64,000 nucleotides of DNA from Prauserella halophila (GTDB taxonomy: Bacteria; Actinomycetota; Actinomycetes; Mycobacteriales; Pseudonocardiaceae), in contig NZ_JAMTCQ010000012.1 in the NCBI RefSeq assembly GCF_024171895.1, forward strand, positions 306,283 to 370,282, read 5' to 3'. The translations under genes were made by a program, and so were the position numbers. Shown piece after piece: positions 35,540 through 44,694 of the stretch. Under the pieces are notes generated by a model. The model worked only from the letters and a program-made list of their open reading frames with translations. It was not told the origin of the DNA and made no database searches. The first letter of the stretch is position 1, and every line of letters starts with the position of its first letter.

Positions 35540-36862
35540 GTGACAGGTGACAACAGCACGGTCGAGAAGTCCCAGTCCTGGTTCCGGCGGGCCGCAGCGG
35601 CGACGCCCGGCGGCGTCAACTCGCCGGTGCGCGCGTTCGCATCCGTCGGCGGTGACCCGCGATTCATGGTCAAGGCGAACGGCTCCCACATGTGGGACGC
35701 CGACGGCAACCGCTACATCGATCTCGTCTCCTCGTGGGGGCCGATGATTCTCGGGCACGCCCACCCCGCGGTGGTCGATGCCGTACGCGAGGCCGCGTCG
35801 CACGGCCTGTCGTTCGGCACGCCGACCACCGGTGAGGTCGAGCTCGCCGAAGAGATCATCGGCCGCGTCGAGCCGGTCGAGCAGGTGCGCCTCGTCAATT
35901 CCGGCACCGAGGCGACGATGACCTCGATCCGCCTCGCCCGCGCATTCACCGGCCGGGCGAAGATCGTCAAGTTCGCGGGCTGCTATCACGGCCACGTCGA
36001 CGCGCTGCTGGCCCAGGCCGGCTCGGGCGTCGCCACGCTGGGCCTTCCCACCTCGCCGGGCGTCACCGGCGCGCAGGCCGCCGACACGATCGTCGTGCCG
36101 TACAACGACCTCGACGCCGTGCGGCGCGTGTTCGCCGAGAACGCGGGCGAGATCGCCGCCGTCATCACCGAGGGCGCCGCGGGCAACATGGGCGCCGTCC
36201 CGCCCGTCGAGGGATTCAACGCCGCACTGCGCGAGATCGCCCACGAGGCGGGCGCGCTGCTGATCATCGACGAGGTCATGACGGGTTTCCGCGTGTCGTC
36301 GGCCGGCTGGTACGGCCTCGACGGCGTGGCCGGTGACCTCTACACGTTCGGCAAGGTCATGTCCGGTGGGCTCCCGGCAGCGGCGTTCGGCGGCCGGGCC
36401 GACGTGATGGCCGAGCTCGCGCCGCTCGGGTCCGTCTACCAGGCCGGCACGCTCGCCGGTAACCCCGTGGCCGTCGCCGCGGGCCTGACGACCCTGCAGC
36501 ACGCCGATGCGGCCGTCTACGACAAGCTCGACACCAACGCGCGGCGGATCGGCTCGATCCTCGGCGATGCCCTCTCGGCCGAGGGGGTCACGCACACCGT
36601 GTCGCTGGCAGGCAACCTCGTGACCGTCTTCTTCGGCGAGCGGCAGCCGACGAACTTCGACGAGGTGGCGGCCACCGAGACGTGGCGGTACGCGCCGTTC
36701 TTCCACGCGTTCCTCGAGGCGGGTGTCTACGGCCCGCCGAGCGCGTTCGAGGCGTGGTTCGTCAACGCGGCGATGCTCGACACGGATTTCGAGGCCATCG
36801 AGGCGGCCGCACCCGCAGCCGCCCGCGCTGCGGCGTCGGCGACCCCGCCGGAGCGGGCATGA
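35540..36862 (+). CDS. hemL: Glutamate-1-semialdehyde 2,1-aminomutase
   Basis: Converts the HemA product to 5-aminolevulinate using PLP. 440 residues; PLP Lys272 in [27 protein letters not shown], and [15 protein letters not shown] in the N-terminal half. GTG 35540. It is coupled (ATGA) to the phosphoglycerate mutase-like gene, which begins the cytochrome c maturation operon. Confidence 0.97.
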   Translation: MTGDNSTVEKSQSWFRRAAAATPGGVNSPVRAFASVGGDPRFMVKANGSHMWDADGNRYIDLVSSWGPMILGHAHPAVVDAVREAASHGLSFGTPTTGEVELAEEIIGRVEPVEQVRLVNSGTEATMTSIRLARAFTGRAKIVKFAGCYHGHVDALLAQAGSGVATLGLPTSPGVTGAQAADTIVVPYNDLDAVRRVFAENAGEIAAVITEGAAGNMGAVPPVEGFNAALREIAHEAGALLIIDEVMTGFRVSSAGWYGLDGVAGDLYTFGKVMSGGLPAAAFGGRADVMAELAPLGSVYQAGTLAGNPVAVAAGLTTLQHADAAVYDKLDTNARRIGSILGDALSAEGVTHTVSLAGNLVTVFFGERQPTNFDEVAATETWRYAPFFHAFLEAGVYGPPSAFEAWFVNAAMLDTDFEAIEAAAPAAARAAASATPPERA

Positions 36863-37488
36863 CCCGCACGATCGTCCACCTGCTGCGGCACGGCGAGGTC
36901 CACAACCCCGAGCGCATCCTCTACGGACGGCTGCCCGGGTACGGGCTGTCCGACCGCGGCAGGCAACAGGCGGTCACGGTCGCGCAGGCGCTGACGGCGC
37001 ACAACCTGGTGCGCGTCGTGGCCTCGCCGCTGCAGCGGGCGCAGGAGACGGCCGCGCCGGTCGCAGGCGGGCACCGGCTCGACGTCGTCACCGACGAGCA
37101 GCTCATCGAGGCGGACAACACGTTCGAAGGCCTGCGGGTCAGCGTCGGCGACGGGGCGTTGCGCCGGCCCCGGCACTGGCCGAAGCTGCGCAACCCGGTG
37201 CTGCCGTCGTGGGGCGAACCGTACGTCGACATCGCACGCCGCATGCTCGGCGCCGTCTACCGGGCGCGGGCCGCCGCGGAGGGCGGCGAGGTGCTGTGCG
37301 TGTCGCACCAGCTGCCGATCTGGACCGTGCGCAGGTTTCTCGAAGGCAAGCGGCTGTGGCACGACCCGCGGGCCCGGCAGTGCTCGCTGGCGTCGCTGAC
37401 CAGCCTGGTGTTCCGTGAGGAGGAGCTCGTGGACATCGTCTACAGCGAACCTGCAGGCGCGACGGACCCGACGGTGACCGGCGCATGA
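36859..37488 (+). CDS. Histidine phosphatase family protein (Rv0525-like)
   Basis: 209 residues with RHG at 10-12 ([20 protein letters not shown]) and the second His in [11 protein letters not shown]. It lies between hemL and the thioredoxin-like gene, overlapping both by 4 nt, the same order as in mycobacteria. Substrate unknown. Confidence 0.88.
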   Translation: MTRTIVHLLRHGEVHNPERILYGRLPGYGLSDRGRQQAVTVAQALTAHNLVRVVASPLQRAQETAAPVAGGHRLDVVTDEQLIEADNTFEGLRVSVGDGALRRPRHWPKLRNPVLPSWGEPYVDIARRMLGAVYRARAAAEGGEVLCVSHQLPIWTVRRFLEGKRLWHDPRARQCSLASLTSLVFREEELVDIVYSEPAGATDPTVTGA

Positions 37489-38096
37489 GCGGGCGTGGCC
37501 GCAACGGCAGGTCGCTCGGCACCCGGCTGGCGGCCGCCGTGCTCGTCGGCGGTCTGGCTCTCACCGGCTGCAGCATGGGCGACGGCTCGGCGGCGACGTC
37601 GTTCAACTTCGTCGCACCGGGCGGGAAGACCGACATCACCTACACCGGCGCCGACCGGCAGGAGATGCCCGAGATCAGCGGCGAGGACCTGTTCGACGCC
37701 GACAAGGAGATCTCCAGCGAGGACTTCCACGGCAAGGTGCTCGTCATCAACATCTGGGGCCAGTGGTGCGGACCGTGCCGTACCGAGGCGCCGGAGCTGC
37801 AGAAGGTGTACGACCAGACGAAGGACGAGGGCGTCCAGGTGCTCGGCATCGACGTGCGCGACTTCGACCGGTCCGCACCGCAGGACTTCATGCGTAACCG
37901 TGACCTGACGTACCCGTCGATCTACGACCCGTCGGGGCGGTCGCTGCTGGGGCTGACCGGATATCCGCGCAACGTCGTCCCGTCGACGATCATCGTCGAC
38001 AGGCAGGGCCGCGTCGCCGCGGTGTACCTGCGTGACCTGCTCGCGGGCGACATCCTCCCGGTCGTCCGCGACCTGGCCGACGAGGACGGTTCCTGA
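37485..38096 (+). CDS. Thioredoxin-like lipoprotein of cytochrome c maturation (ResA/TlpA type)
   Basis: 203 residues. A basic N-terminus and hydrophobic helix end in lipobox LTGC (Cys29), so it is anchored outside the membrane. The redox motif is CGPC at 95-98 (WGQWCGPCRTE). It is expected to reduce the apocytochrome heme-binding thiols, receiving electrons from CcdA encoded next. Confidence 0.92.
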   Translation: MSGRGRNGRSLGTRLAAAVLVGGLALTGCSMGDGSAATSFNFVAPGGKTDITYTGADRQEMPEISGEDLFDADKEISSEDFHGKVLVINIWGQWCGPCRTEAPELQKVYDQTKDEGVQVLGIDVRDFDRSAPQDFMRNRDLTYPSIYDPSGRSLLGLTGYPRNVVPSTIIVDRQGRVAAVYLRDLLAGDILPVVRDLADEDGS

Positions 38097-38102
38097 CCCG
38101 AC

Positions 38103-38187
38103 ACCGTGTTGCGGCTTCCGGAGACCGTGTTGCGGGTTCCGGGGACCGTGTTGCATGTTCCGGGGGCCGTGTTGCGGGTTCCGGGGG
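38103..38187. repeat. Four family A units
   Basis: Four ~22-bp copies (GTGTTGCGGCTTCCGG, GTGTTGCGGGTTCCGG, GTGTTGCATGTTCCGG, GTGTTGCGGGTTCCGG), starting 7 nt after the thioredoxin-like gene's stop and splitting the cytochrome c operon from ccdA. Confidence 0.85.
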
Positions 38188-38326
38188 AGTCGCGGATCGT
38201 CCGTCACCCGGCCCCGTGATCGGTCAGGGCCCGGAGTCGTCGTGGCCTCGAGCCGCCAAAAGTGACGGGCGCCGCATTCTCGCAGGTGGAGGCAGGGGGC
38301 GGCGAGTTAACACCGACCCCATTCCC

Positions 38327-38332
38327 TAGTCT
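38327..38332 (+). promoter_or_regulatory. -10 box TAGTCT for leaderless ccdA
   Basis: TAGTCT, GGGTGTC (7 nt), GTG 38340. This gives ccdA-resB-ccsB a promoter of their own after the repeat array. Confidence 0.5.
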
Positions 38333-38339
38333 GGGTGTC

Positions 38340-39119
38340 GTGAACGCGACCGAGCTGGCGATGTCAGGGCCGCTGCTGCTGGCCGCAGCCGTGGCGTTGC
38401 TGGCCGGCACGATCTCGTTCGCGTCGCCGTGCGTGGTGCCGCTCGTCCCTGGCTACCTCGCCTACCTCGCCGCGCTGGTCGGCTCCGAAGCCCCGGCCGT
38501 CGACGCCGGGGAAGCCGGTGAGAAACGGAAACGTGGCAAGCGTTCCGTCGTCGGCGCGACCGCGCTGTTCGTGCTCGGCTTCACCGTGGTGTTCACCGCC
38601 GGGGTCGGCAGTCTCGTCTGGCTCGCCGACGCGCTCCTCGTGAACGCCGAGACGCTGCAGCGCATCGGCGGTGTGATCACCATCTTCATGGCGTTCGTGT
38701 TCCTCGGCTTCGTACCCGGACTGCAGCGGGAGGTGCGTTCGCACCACACCCCGCGCGCAGGCCTGTGGGGCGCGCCCGTGCTGGGCGCCGTGTTCGGACT
38801 CGGCTGGACGCCCTGCATCGGACCGACGCTGTCGGGTGTGCTCGCGATCTCCGCGGCCAGCGGCAGCACCGGTGCGCGCGGGTTCGTGCTCGTGCTCGTC
38901 TACTGCGTCGGCCTGGGACTGCCGTTCCTGCTCATCTCGGCGGGCACGAAGTGGGCCGTGTCGGCGACGGCGTGGCTGCGCCGCAACGGCAGGCGGGTGC
39001 AGATCTTCGGCGGCGCGCTGCTGCTCGTCGTCGGGGTCATGCTGGTCACGGGCCTGTGGATGGACCTCACGTCGTGGCTGCGGGACGCCTTCATCACCGA
39101 CACGAGGTTGCCCCTGTGA
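38340..39119 (+). CDS. ccdA: Cytochrome c biogenesis protein CcdA
   Basis: 259-residue membrane protein passing electrons from cytosolic thioredoxin to the extracytoplasmic thioredoxin-like lipoprotein. The two redox Cys are in FASPCVVPLVPGYL and GWTPCIGPTLSG; about six helices. GTG 38340 is chosen over the longer in-frame ATG 38262 because of the -10 spacing and because the first helix then starts at once. GTGA overlap with resB. Confidence 0.93.
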   Translation: MNATELAMSGPLLLAAAVALLAGTISFASPCVVPLVPGYLAYLAALVGSEAPAVDAGEAGEKRKRGKRSVVGATALFVLGFTVVFTAGVGSLVWLADALLVNAETLQRIGGVITIFMAFVFLGFVPGLQREVRSHHTPRAGLWGAPVLGAVFGLGWTPCIGPTLSGVLAISAASGSTGARGFVLVLVYCVGLGLPFLLISAGTKWAVSATAWLRRNGRRVQIFGGALLLVVGVMLVTGLWMDLTSWLRDAFITDTRLPL

Positions 39120-40876
39120 CTCCAGTGCCCGACCGGATCGACGCGACGGACCGGACCGACGAGCCCGACAGCGCCGCGCCCGCCTATCGCGCGACACGGC
39201 TGCGCAGGGCATGGGCGCCGGTCCGCAACACCTGGCGCGGCCTGACGTCGATGCGCACTGCGCTGATCCTGCTGTTCCTGCTGGCGGTCGCCGCGCTGCC
39301 GGGGGCGCTGTTGCCGCAGCGGTCGGTCAACGAGCAGAACGTCAACGGCTACCTGGCCGAGTACGGCTGGTGGGGCAGGCTGCTCGACAACCTGCAGCTG
39401 TTCGACGTCTACTCCAGCGTCTGGTTCTCGGCCATCTACCTGCTGCTGATGGTCTCGATCATCGGCTGCCTGGTGCCGCGGACATCGGACTATGTCCGGA
39501 GCATGCGTTCCAAGCCGGTGCTGACCCCGCGCAACCTCCGCAGGCTGCCGCATCACGAACGGGCCGAGACCTCCGACGACGTCGACGCCGTGATGGCCGC
39601 CGCGCGCAAGCGCCTGCGCGGGTGGCGCCTCACCGAACGTGAGGAGGCGGGCGGGGCCCGCAGCATCAGTGCCGAACGCGGCTACCTGCGTGAGACCGGC
39701 AACCTGCTGTTCCACTTCGGCATGCTCGGCGTGATCATCTCGTTCGCCGGGGGAGCGCTGTACTCGTACGAGGGTCAGGTCATCGTCCTGGCCGACGGTT
39801 CGGAGTTCTGCAACGCCGGTATCTACAACTTCGACTCGTTCCATCCGGGGCTGCAGGTCGACGGGACCGGACTGAACCCGTTCTGCGTCCAGGTCAACGA
39901 CTTCCACGCCGAGTTCGAGCGCGGCCAGCCGGTGTCCTACGAAGCGAACATCGACTACCAATCGGGCGACGACCTCGCCGAGGGTGATTGGCAGCAGTAC
40001 GACCTCGCGGTGAACGAGCCGCTGCGCACCGCGGGCGACCGGCTGTACCTGCTCGGCCACGGTTTCGCGCCGACGTTCACCGTGACCTATCCGGACGGGC
40101 AGAGCCGGACGCAGACCATCCAGTGGCGGCCGGTCGACCAGACCACCCTGCTGTCCGAGGGTGCGACGAAGTTCGAGGAACCAGGCATCACCGACCCGGT
40201 GGAACGGCGGGAGCGGCAGCTCGCCGTGACGGGCCTGTTCGCGCCGACGCCCGCGATGCACGGCGACATCCTGTCGTCGGCGGGTCCCGAGCTGACGGAT
40301 CCGACGGTCGCGGTCGACATCATGCGCGGCGACCTGGGGGTCGACTCCGGACGGGGACAGTCGATCTTCGAGATCGACCAGTCGATGGTGGACGAGGGCA
40401 GGCTCGAACGGGTGGCGCGCGAGAACCTCGAGGTCGGCGAGTCGGTGACCCTCGAGGACGGGACGACGGTCTCGTTCGACGAGGTCGAGCGGTTCGTGTC
40501 GCTGCAGGTCTCCCACGATCCGCTGCAGAACTGGGTGCTCGCCTCGGCGATCGTGATGTTCGCGGGGCTCGGGGCGTCGCTGTTCATCAAGCGGCGCAGG
40601 CTGTGGGTGCGGGCCACCCCCGCGGGCGGCGGTTCCCGGGCCGGTGATGCTGCCGGCACCCCGGCCGACGCGGCCCCGGTCGACGCGGCCCCGACCGGCG
40701 CGGCAGCGGGTGACGCGGCAGCGGGTGACACGGCAGCGGGTGACACGGCAGCGGGTGACACGGAAACCGAAGAACGACGTACCGTAGTAGAAGTGGGCGG
40801 GCTCGCCCGCACCGATCAAGCCGGGTACGGCGAGGAGTTCACGCGGATCGCAGCCGAACTCCTCGGCCGGAAGTAG
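39116..40876 (+). CDS. resB: Cytochrome c synthase subunit ResB
   Basis: 586 residues; helices near residues 43-60, 95-115 and 198-218, a large extracytoplasmic domain, and a last helix near 480-498 (WVLASAIVMFAGLGASLFI). It works with CcsB to attach heme to apocytochromes. The C-terminal tail after ~510 contains a pentapeptide array (AAGDT) that is not part of the conserved protein. GTG 39116 by GTGA overlap. Confidence 0.93.
   Translation: MTPVPDRIDATDRTDEPDSAAPAYRATRLRRAWAPVRNTWRGLTSMRTALILLFLLAVAALPGALLPQRSVNEQNVNGYLAEYGWWGRLLDNLQLFDVYSSVWFSAIYLLLMVSIIGCLVPRTSDYVRSMRSKPVLTPRNLRRLPHHERAETSDDVDAVMAAARKRLRGWRLTEREEAGGARSISAERGYLRETGNLLFHFGMLGVIISFAGGALYSYEGQVIVLADGSEFCNAGIYNFDSFHPGLQVDGTGLNPFCVQVNDFHAEFERGQPVSYEANIDYQSGDDLAEGDWQQYDLAVNEPLRTAGDRLYLLGHGFAPTFTVTYPDGQSRTQTIQWRPVDQTTLLSEGATKFEEPGITDPVERRERQLAVTGLFAPTPAMHGDILSSAGPELTDPTVAVDIMRGDLGVDSGRGQSIFEIDQSMVDEGRLERVARENLEVGESVTLEDGTTVSFDEVERFVSLQVSHDPLQNWVLASAIVMFAGLGASLFIKRRRLWVRATPAGGGSRAGDAAGTPADAAPVDAAPTGAAAGDAAAGDTAAGDTAAGDTETEERRTVVEVGGLARTDQAGYGEEFTRIAAELLGRK
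40700..40759. repeat. In-frame 15-bp repeat in resB tail, four units
   Basis: Four copies of (G/A)CGGCAGCGGGTGAC, encoding AAGD(A/T), nearly identical. Confidence 0.9.
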
Positions 40877-40888
40877 AAGGGCCTGGAG

Positions 40889-41881
40889 ATGCCGGTCAAC
40901 GAGACGTTGTCGCAGTACAGCGACTGGTCGTACACCACATCCGTCGTCATCTACATCCTGGCGATGGTGTTCTTCCTCGTCGAGCAGTCCTTCGGCCGAC
41001 GCGGTCAGCAGGCGGCCGAGCGCACCCGCAGTCGTGAGCTCGTGGGCGCAGGCGCCGGAATCGACAACACGGCCCCCGGAGTCGGCAACACGAGCCCCGG
41101 AGTCGGCAACACGGGTGGTGGGCGCACCCGGGCGGAGCGGTTCGGTCGCATGGGCGTCGCGCTCACGGTGCTGGGCCTGCTGCTGCACGCCTCGGCCCTG
41201 GTGCTGCGCGGCCTCGCGACGGACCGGGTGCCGTGGGGCAACATGTACGAGTACGTGATGATCACGTGCCTCGTCGCCATCGCGGCCTGGTTGGTACTGC
41301 TGCGCAAGTATCCGGTGCGGCACCTGTCGATGTTCGTGCTGCTGCCGAACGTGATCCTGATGTTCATCGGCGGCACGTGGCTCTACGCCGTTGCCGCTCC
41401 GCTGCAACCCGCGCTCCAGTCGTACTGGCTGATCATCCACGTCGCGGCCGCCGCGGCGTCGTCCGGCGTGTTCCTCGTGCCCGGTGTCGCGAGCATTCTC
41501 TACCTGGTCAAGGCGCGCAACGAGAGTCACCCGGAGAAGTTCGCGAAGTTCGCGGCCAGGCTGCCCGCGAAGGACGTCCTCGACCGCATCGCGTACCGGA
41601 CGACGGTGTTCGCGTTCCCGGTCTTCACCTTCGGCGTGCTGTGCGGAGCGGTCTGGGCCGAGGCCGCGTGGGGACGGTTCTGGGGTTGGGATCCGAAGGA
41701 GACGGTCGCCTTCATCGCGTGGCTCGTCTACGCCGCCTACCTGCATTCGCGTGCCACGGCGGGCTGGCGCGGGAACCGTGCCGCGGTCATCAACGTGATC
41801 GGTTTCGCGATGACTGTTTTCAACCTGTTCTTCGTCAACCTCGTGACGACGGGCCTCCACTCGTATGCGGGAGTCGGCTGA
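40889..41881 (+). CDS. ccsB: Cytochrome c synthase subunit CcsB (ResC)
   Basis: 330 residues, about eight helices, with the tryptophan-rich heme-handling motif WGRFWGWDPKETVAFIAWL and conserved His in flanking loops. ATG 40889 follows GGCCTGGAG. Between helix 1 and helix 2, residues ~55-78 are GIDNTAPGVGNTSPGVGNT, coded by three units of the intergenic family A repeat in open frame. The protein is otherwise complete. Confidence 0.94.
   Translation: MPVNETLSQYSDWSYTTSVVIYILAMVFFLVEQSFGRRGQQAAERTRSRELVGAGAGIDNTAPGVGNTSPGVGNTGGGRTRAERFGRMGVALTVLGLLLHASALVLRGLATDRVPWGNMYEYVMITCLVAIAAWLVLLRKYPVRHLSMFVLLPNVILMFIGGTWLYAVAAPLQPALQSYWLIIHVAAAAASSGVFLVPGVASILYLVKARNESHPEKFAKFAARLPAKDVLDRIAYRTTVFAFPVFTFGVLCGAVWAEAAWGRFWGWDPKETVAFIAWLVYAAYLHSRATAGWRGNRAAVINVIGFAMTVFNLFFVNLVTTGLHSYAGVG
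41058..41117. repeat. Family A repeats inside the ccsB coding sequence
   Basis: Three ~21-bp units (CCCGGAGTCGGCAACACG type), the same core as the intergenic arrays, in frame and without a stop, in the cytoplasmic or loop linker after helix 1. Confidence 0.85.
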
Positions 41882-41944
41882 CGGAAGCGCCGAGTGCCGG
41901 GTAGCGTCGCACCTGGTACGACGACCATGCGGAGGAAGGCAGCG

Positions 41945-43516
41945 GTGACCGCAGCGAACGACCCCAACGGGCAGGAACCGCAGAAGCCTCATGGAGCGCA
42001 CCACCTCCACGACGCCGCGGAGGTCACGGGTGACGCCACGGATTCCACCCCGGCGCCCACGAATGCGGCGCCCGCGGACCCGTTGAGTGCGCCCGACAGC
42101 CCGGAGGTGACGCAACGCGTCGGCCCGCCCCCGGCCCAGCAAGCACAGGCTCAGCAGGCCGGTCAGGCGGCCCCGGGTGAGGAGACCCAGCCCGCGGTGC
42201 ATTATCCGCCCCAACAGCCGTACGACCCGAACCTGCCGCCCCTGACCCCGGACCGGACGACCGGTGACGGCGCGCAGCAGGTGCACGCCGCGCCGTACCA
42301 GCAGTACGCCCAGCCGCCGGAGGCGCCGCGCGATTCCTACGCACAGCGGTACTTCGAGGGGCAGCCCGGGCAGTTCGGCGGGCCCGCGCAGCCGCCGCAG
42401 GGGCAACCCCAGCCGCCGCAGGGACACCCCCAGCAGCAGGCCGCGCCGCAGCAGCCGCAGGCGCAGCAACCGCAGGCCCAGTACCCGCCGCAGGCCCAGT
42501 ACCCGCAGCAGGGGCAGTACCCGCCGCAGGGGCAGCCGGGCGAGCAGGGGCTGCCGCCGTTGCCGCAGCCGCAGCGCTCCGCCCACGGAGCCGGTGACCT
42601 GGCGGGCAGCAGTCTCGTCAAGCAGACCAAACGGCCGCCCCGGTCGGGCTGGCGCAAGGCCGTGTACGTCGGCACCGGCAAACTCGTCAATCCGGGTGAA
42701 GGCCCCGCGGACCGCGCGGAGCGGGATCTGACCGCACGGGTGCAGCAGCCGCTGCGCGGGTGCTACAAGATCGGCATTCTCAGCCTCAAGGGTGGCGTCG
42801 GGAAGACGACGACCACGACGACGCTCGGGTCGACGTTCTCGTCGCTGCGCGGGGACCGCGTGATCGCGGTGGACGCCAACCCGGACCGCGGCACGCTGTC
42901 GCAGAAGATCCCGATCGAGACGACGGCGACCGTGCGTCATCTGCTGCGGGACGCCGTGGGAATCACGCGCTACAGCGACGTACGGGCCTACACGTCACAG
43001 GGCGGCAGCAGGCTCGAGATCCTCGCCAGCGAGCAGGATCCGGCCGTGTCGGAGGCCTTCTCCGAGGACGACTACCGCAGAGCCGTCGACCTGCTCGAGC
43101 ACTTCTACAACATCGTGCTCACCGACTGCGGCACCGGACTGATGCACTCGGCGATGAAGGGTGTTCTCGACCTCGCCGATTCGCTGGTGATCGTGTCGTC
43201 GGGGTCGGTGGACGGCGCGCGCAGTGCGTCCGCGACCCTCGACTGGCTCGACGCGCACGGCTACGGCGAACTGGTGCAGCGTTCGATCACAGTGATCAAC
43301 TCGGTGCGTCCGAAGTCCGGATCGGTCGACCTGGACAAGCTCACCGCGCACTTCTCGGCCCGCACGCGCGGCGTGGTCAAGGTGCCGTTCGATCCGCACC
43401 TCGAGGAAGGTGCCGAGATCGACCTGGACCGGCTGGACAAGGAGACCCGCACGGCGCTGCTCGAGCTGGCCGCGACCGTCGCGGACGGTTTCGCCATGGA
43501 CCGTCTGGCTCACTGA
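41945..43516 (+). CDS. ParA/MinD-like ATPase with Pro/Gln-rich N-terminus (Rv0530-like)
   Basis: 523 residues. Residues 1-~230 are Pro/Gln-rich with PQGQPQPPQGHPQ-type repeats. The C-terminal half is a deviant Walker P-loop ATPase: LKGGVGKTTTTTTL (Lys282), IAVDANPDRGTLS and LTDCGTGLM. This layout resembles ESX-linked MinD-like proteins and Rv0530, which also follows ccsA. GTG 41945 is selected by the GGAGGAAGG site at 41931-41939. Role unknown; an ATP-driven positioning function is inferred from the family. Confidence 0.88.
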   Translation: MTAANDPNGQEPQKPHGAHHLHDAAEVTGDATDSTPAPTNAAPADPLSAPDSPEVTQRVGPPPAQQAQAQQAGQAAPGEETQPAVHYPPQQPYDPNLPPLTPDRTTGDGAQQVHAAPYQQYAQPPEAPRDSYAQRYFEGQPGQFGGPAQPPQGQPQPPQGHPQQQAAPQQPQAQQPQAQYPPQAQYPQQGQYPPQGQPGEQGLPPLPQPQRSAHGAGDLAGSSLVKQTKRPPRSGWRKAVYVGTGKLVNPGEGPADRAERDLTARVQQPLRGCYKIGILSLKGGVGKTTTTTTLGSTFSSLRGDRVIAVDANPDRGTLSQKIPIETTATVRHLLRDAVGITRYSDVRAYTSQGGSRLEILASEQDPAVSEAFSEDDYRRAVDLLEHFYNIVLTDCGTGLMHSAMKGVLDLADSLVIVSSGSVDGARSASATLDWLDAHGYGELVQRSITVINSVRPKSGSVDLDKLTAHFSARTRGVVKVPFDPHLEEGAEIDLDRLDKETRTALLELAATVADGFAMDRLAH

Positions 43517-43576
43517 CGACACGGCTCACTGACGACACGGCCCACTGACGGCGTGGCCCGCTGACGGCGTGGCTCA
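43507..43576. repeat. 16-bp tandem repeat overlapping the ParA-like stop codon
   Basis: About four and a half 16-bp units of GGCTCACTGACGACAC / GGCCCACTGACGGCGT. The first unit contains the ParA-like gene's last codons and TGA, so the array grew from the gene end. Two more units lie beyond the mobile-element remnant at 44465-44496. Confidence 0.85.
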
Positions 43577-43647
43577 CTGGGCCGTGTTGCTAAACGGGCG
43601 ACGGCGGCGTGTTCGCCCGTCATCGTGCGCTCTGGAAAGATGGGCCG

Positions 43648-44124
43648 ATGTCTTCGCGGGAGGAACCTGCCGTGCCCGTTTTGAGCATTCGGCCCTCGAT
43701 CGGAGCTGAAGAGTATCGGGCGCTCGCTGCGATCTGGCGTAGGGCTGTGGACGCCACGCACGACTTCCTAGCAGAAGCGGATCGAGATGAGATCGAGGCC
43801 GGACTGCAGTCCGCCTACTTTCCGGCAGTCGTGCTCTCGGTCGCAGAGCGTGATGGTCGACCGGTGGGATTCTCGGGCGTGCTCGACGGAACGCTGGAGA
43901 TGCTGTTCGTCGATGCGACGCAACGTGACGGTGGAATCGGCACCGGGCTTCTAGCCCATGCGATCAAGGATCACGGCGTCACCAAGGTTGATGTGAACGA
44001 GCAGAACGTCTCGGCCGTGGGCTTTTATGCTCACCGTGGATTCGAGGTCGTCGGTCGCAGCGAGACCGATGAGGCCGGTCGGCCATACCCGCTGCTCCAC
44101 TTGAGGCTCAGTAGGCCGTCCTGA
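43648..44124 (+). CDS. GNAT family N-acetyltransferase
   Basis: A 158-residue protein with GNAT pattern: RPSIGAEEYRAL at the start, acetyl-CoA loop QRDGGIGTGLLAHAI, and VNEQNVSAVGFYAHRGFEVVGR near the end. It resembles YafP/PhnO-like small acetyltransferases. GC content is visibly lower than in neighbouring genes and codon choice is less biased (AAT, GAT, TTT and CTT appear). With the transposase remnant this indicates horizontal acquisition. Substrate unknown. Confidence 0.8.
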   Translation: MSSREEPAVPVLSIRPSIGAEEYRALAAIWRRAVDATHDFLAEADRDEIEAGLQSAYFPAVVLSVAERDGRPVGFSGVLDGTLEMLFVDATQRDGGIGTGLLAHAIKDHGVTKVDVNEQNVSAVGFYAHRGFEVVGRSETDEAGRPYPLLHLRLSRPS

Positions 44125-44189
44125 CCTGCTGATCCGCCCCGAGGCAGGCTTCCAGAGGCGAACTACAGCCATTGGAACGGCCGATCGCG

Positions 44190-44404
44190 TGATCGGGAGG
44201 CTCCTCACTGAACTTCTTGTAGCTCGTGTTCCAGTTCCCGAACCGCTCCGGCATGTCCCGACACGGAGCCCCGGTGCGGAACCGCCACGCCGTCGCCTCG
44301 ACCACCGTGCGGCGATCCACCGGCGGGCGGCCCGTGGCCTTCGCAGTCGGGAACAACCGGCCGATCACAGCCCACACCTCATCTGAGATCACATCACGCG
44401 ACAC
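44190..44404 (-). pseudogene. Truncated IS5-family transposase
   Basis: From GTG 44404 the frame reads VSRDVISDEVWAVIGRLFP, ATGRPPVDRRTVVEATAWRF and DMPERFGNWNTSYKKFS, the N-terminal domain of IS5-type DDE transposases. Similarity stops after ~70 residues; the DDE catalytic part is absent, so the element cannot move itself. The rest of 44125-44694 holds no gene. Confidence 0.8.
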
Positions 44405-44464
44405 GACCGCAACCCTCACCCGCGCGCCACCAAGGCCGGTTCGGCAACACGCCCCAGGGGGCCT

Positions 44465-44496
44465 GGCCCACTGACGGCATGGCCCGCTGACCGGAA
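44465..44496. repeat. Two 16-bp units beyond the mobile-element remnant
   Basis: GGCCCACTGACGGCAT and GGCCCGCTGACCGGAA are continuations of the array at 43507-43576, separated from it by the remnant. Confidence 0.8.
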
Positions 44497-44694
44497 GCGT
44501 TCCCTGCGCACCGATCGTTCGGGCATCGGCCGCACGCTCTCGTGCCACCCGGTCGTCGACACGACGTCGGCCGCGGCCCCGTCGTGGTGGACGGAGTCGC
44601 GGCCGAGGCGCGGTTGCGGGGTGGACGCGTGCCTGCCGATCCGCGAGCGAGCCGTCCGAGGCCGCGTACGCCGAACCGGGGTATGCGGACCCGG

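Larger units (their letters stand above)
43579..44455. mobile_element. Insertion-sequence-like remnant carrying an acetyltransferase
   Basis: The ends form imperfect inverted repeats: GGGCCGTGTTGCTAAACGGG from 43579 and, on the other strand from 44455, GGGGCGTGTTGCCGAACCGG. Over 26 positions about 19 match. The interior holds a GNAT gene and the 5' part of an IS5-type transposase on the minus strand. The unit sits inside the 16-bp tandem array. A caution is that GTGTTGC is also the core of family A repeats, so the ends could be repeat units instead. Confidence 0.5.

Noticed and set aside
38900-42940. A 1346-residue open frame on the minus strand across the cytochrome c maturation genes
   Set aside because: Antisense shadow of high-GC coding sequence; Arg/His/Gly-rich, no domain, and it runs against four well-supported genes. 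The same applies to 26146-29574 and 2338-4017 on the minus strand.
43594-43620. Hairpin ACGGGCGA/TCGCCCGT as the terminator of the ParA-like gene
   Set aside because: It lies inside the putative left end of the mobile-element remnant, so it is more economically part of that end; kept as an alternative only.
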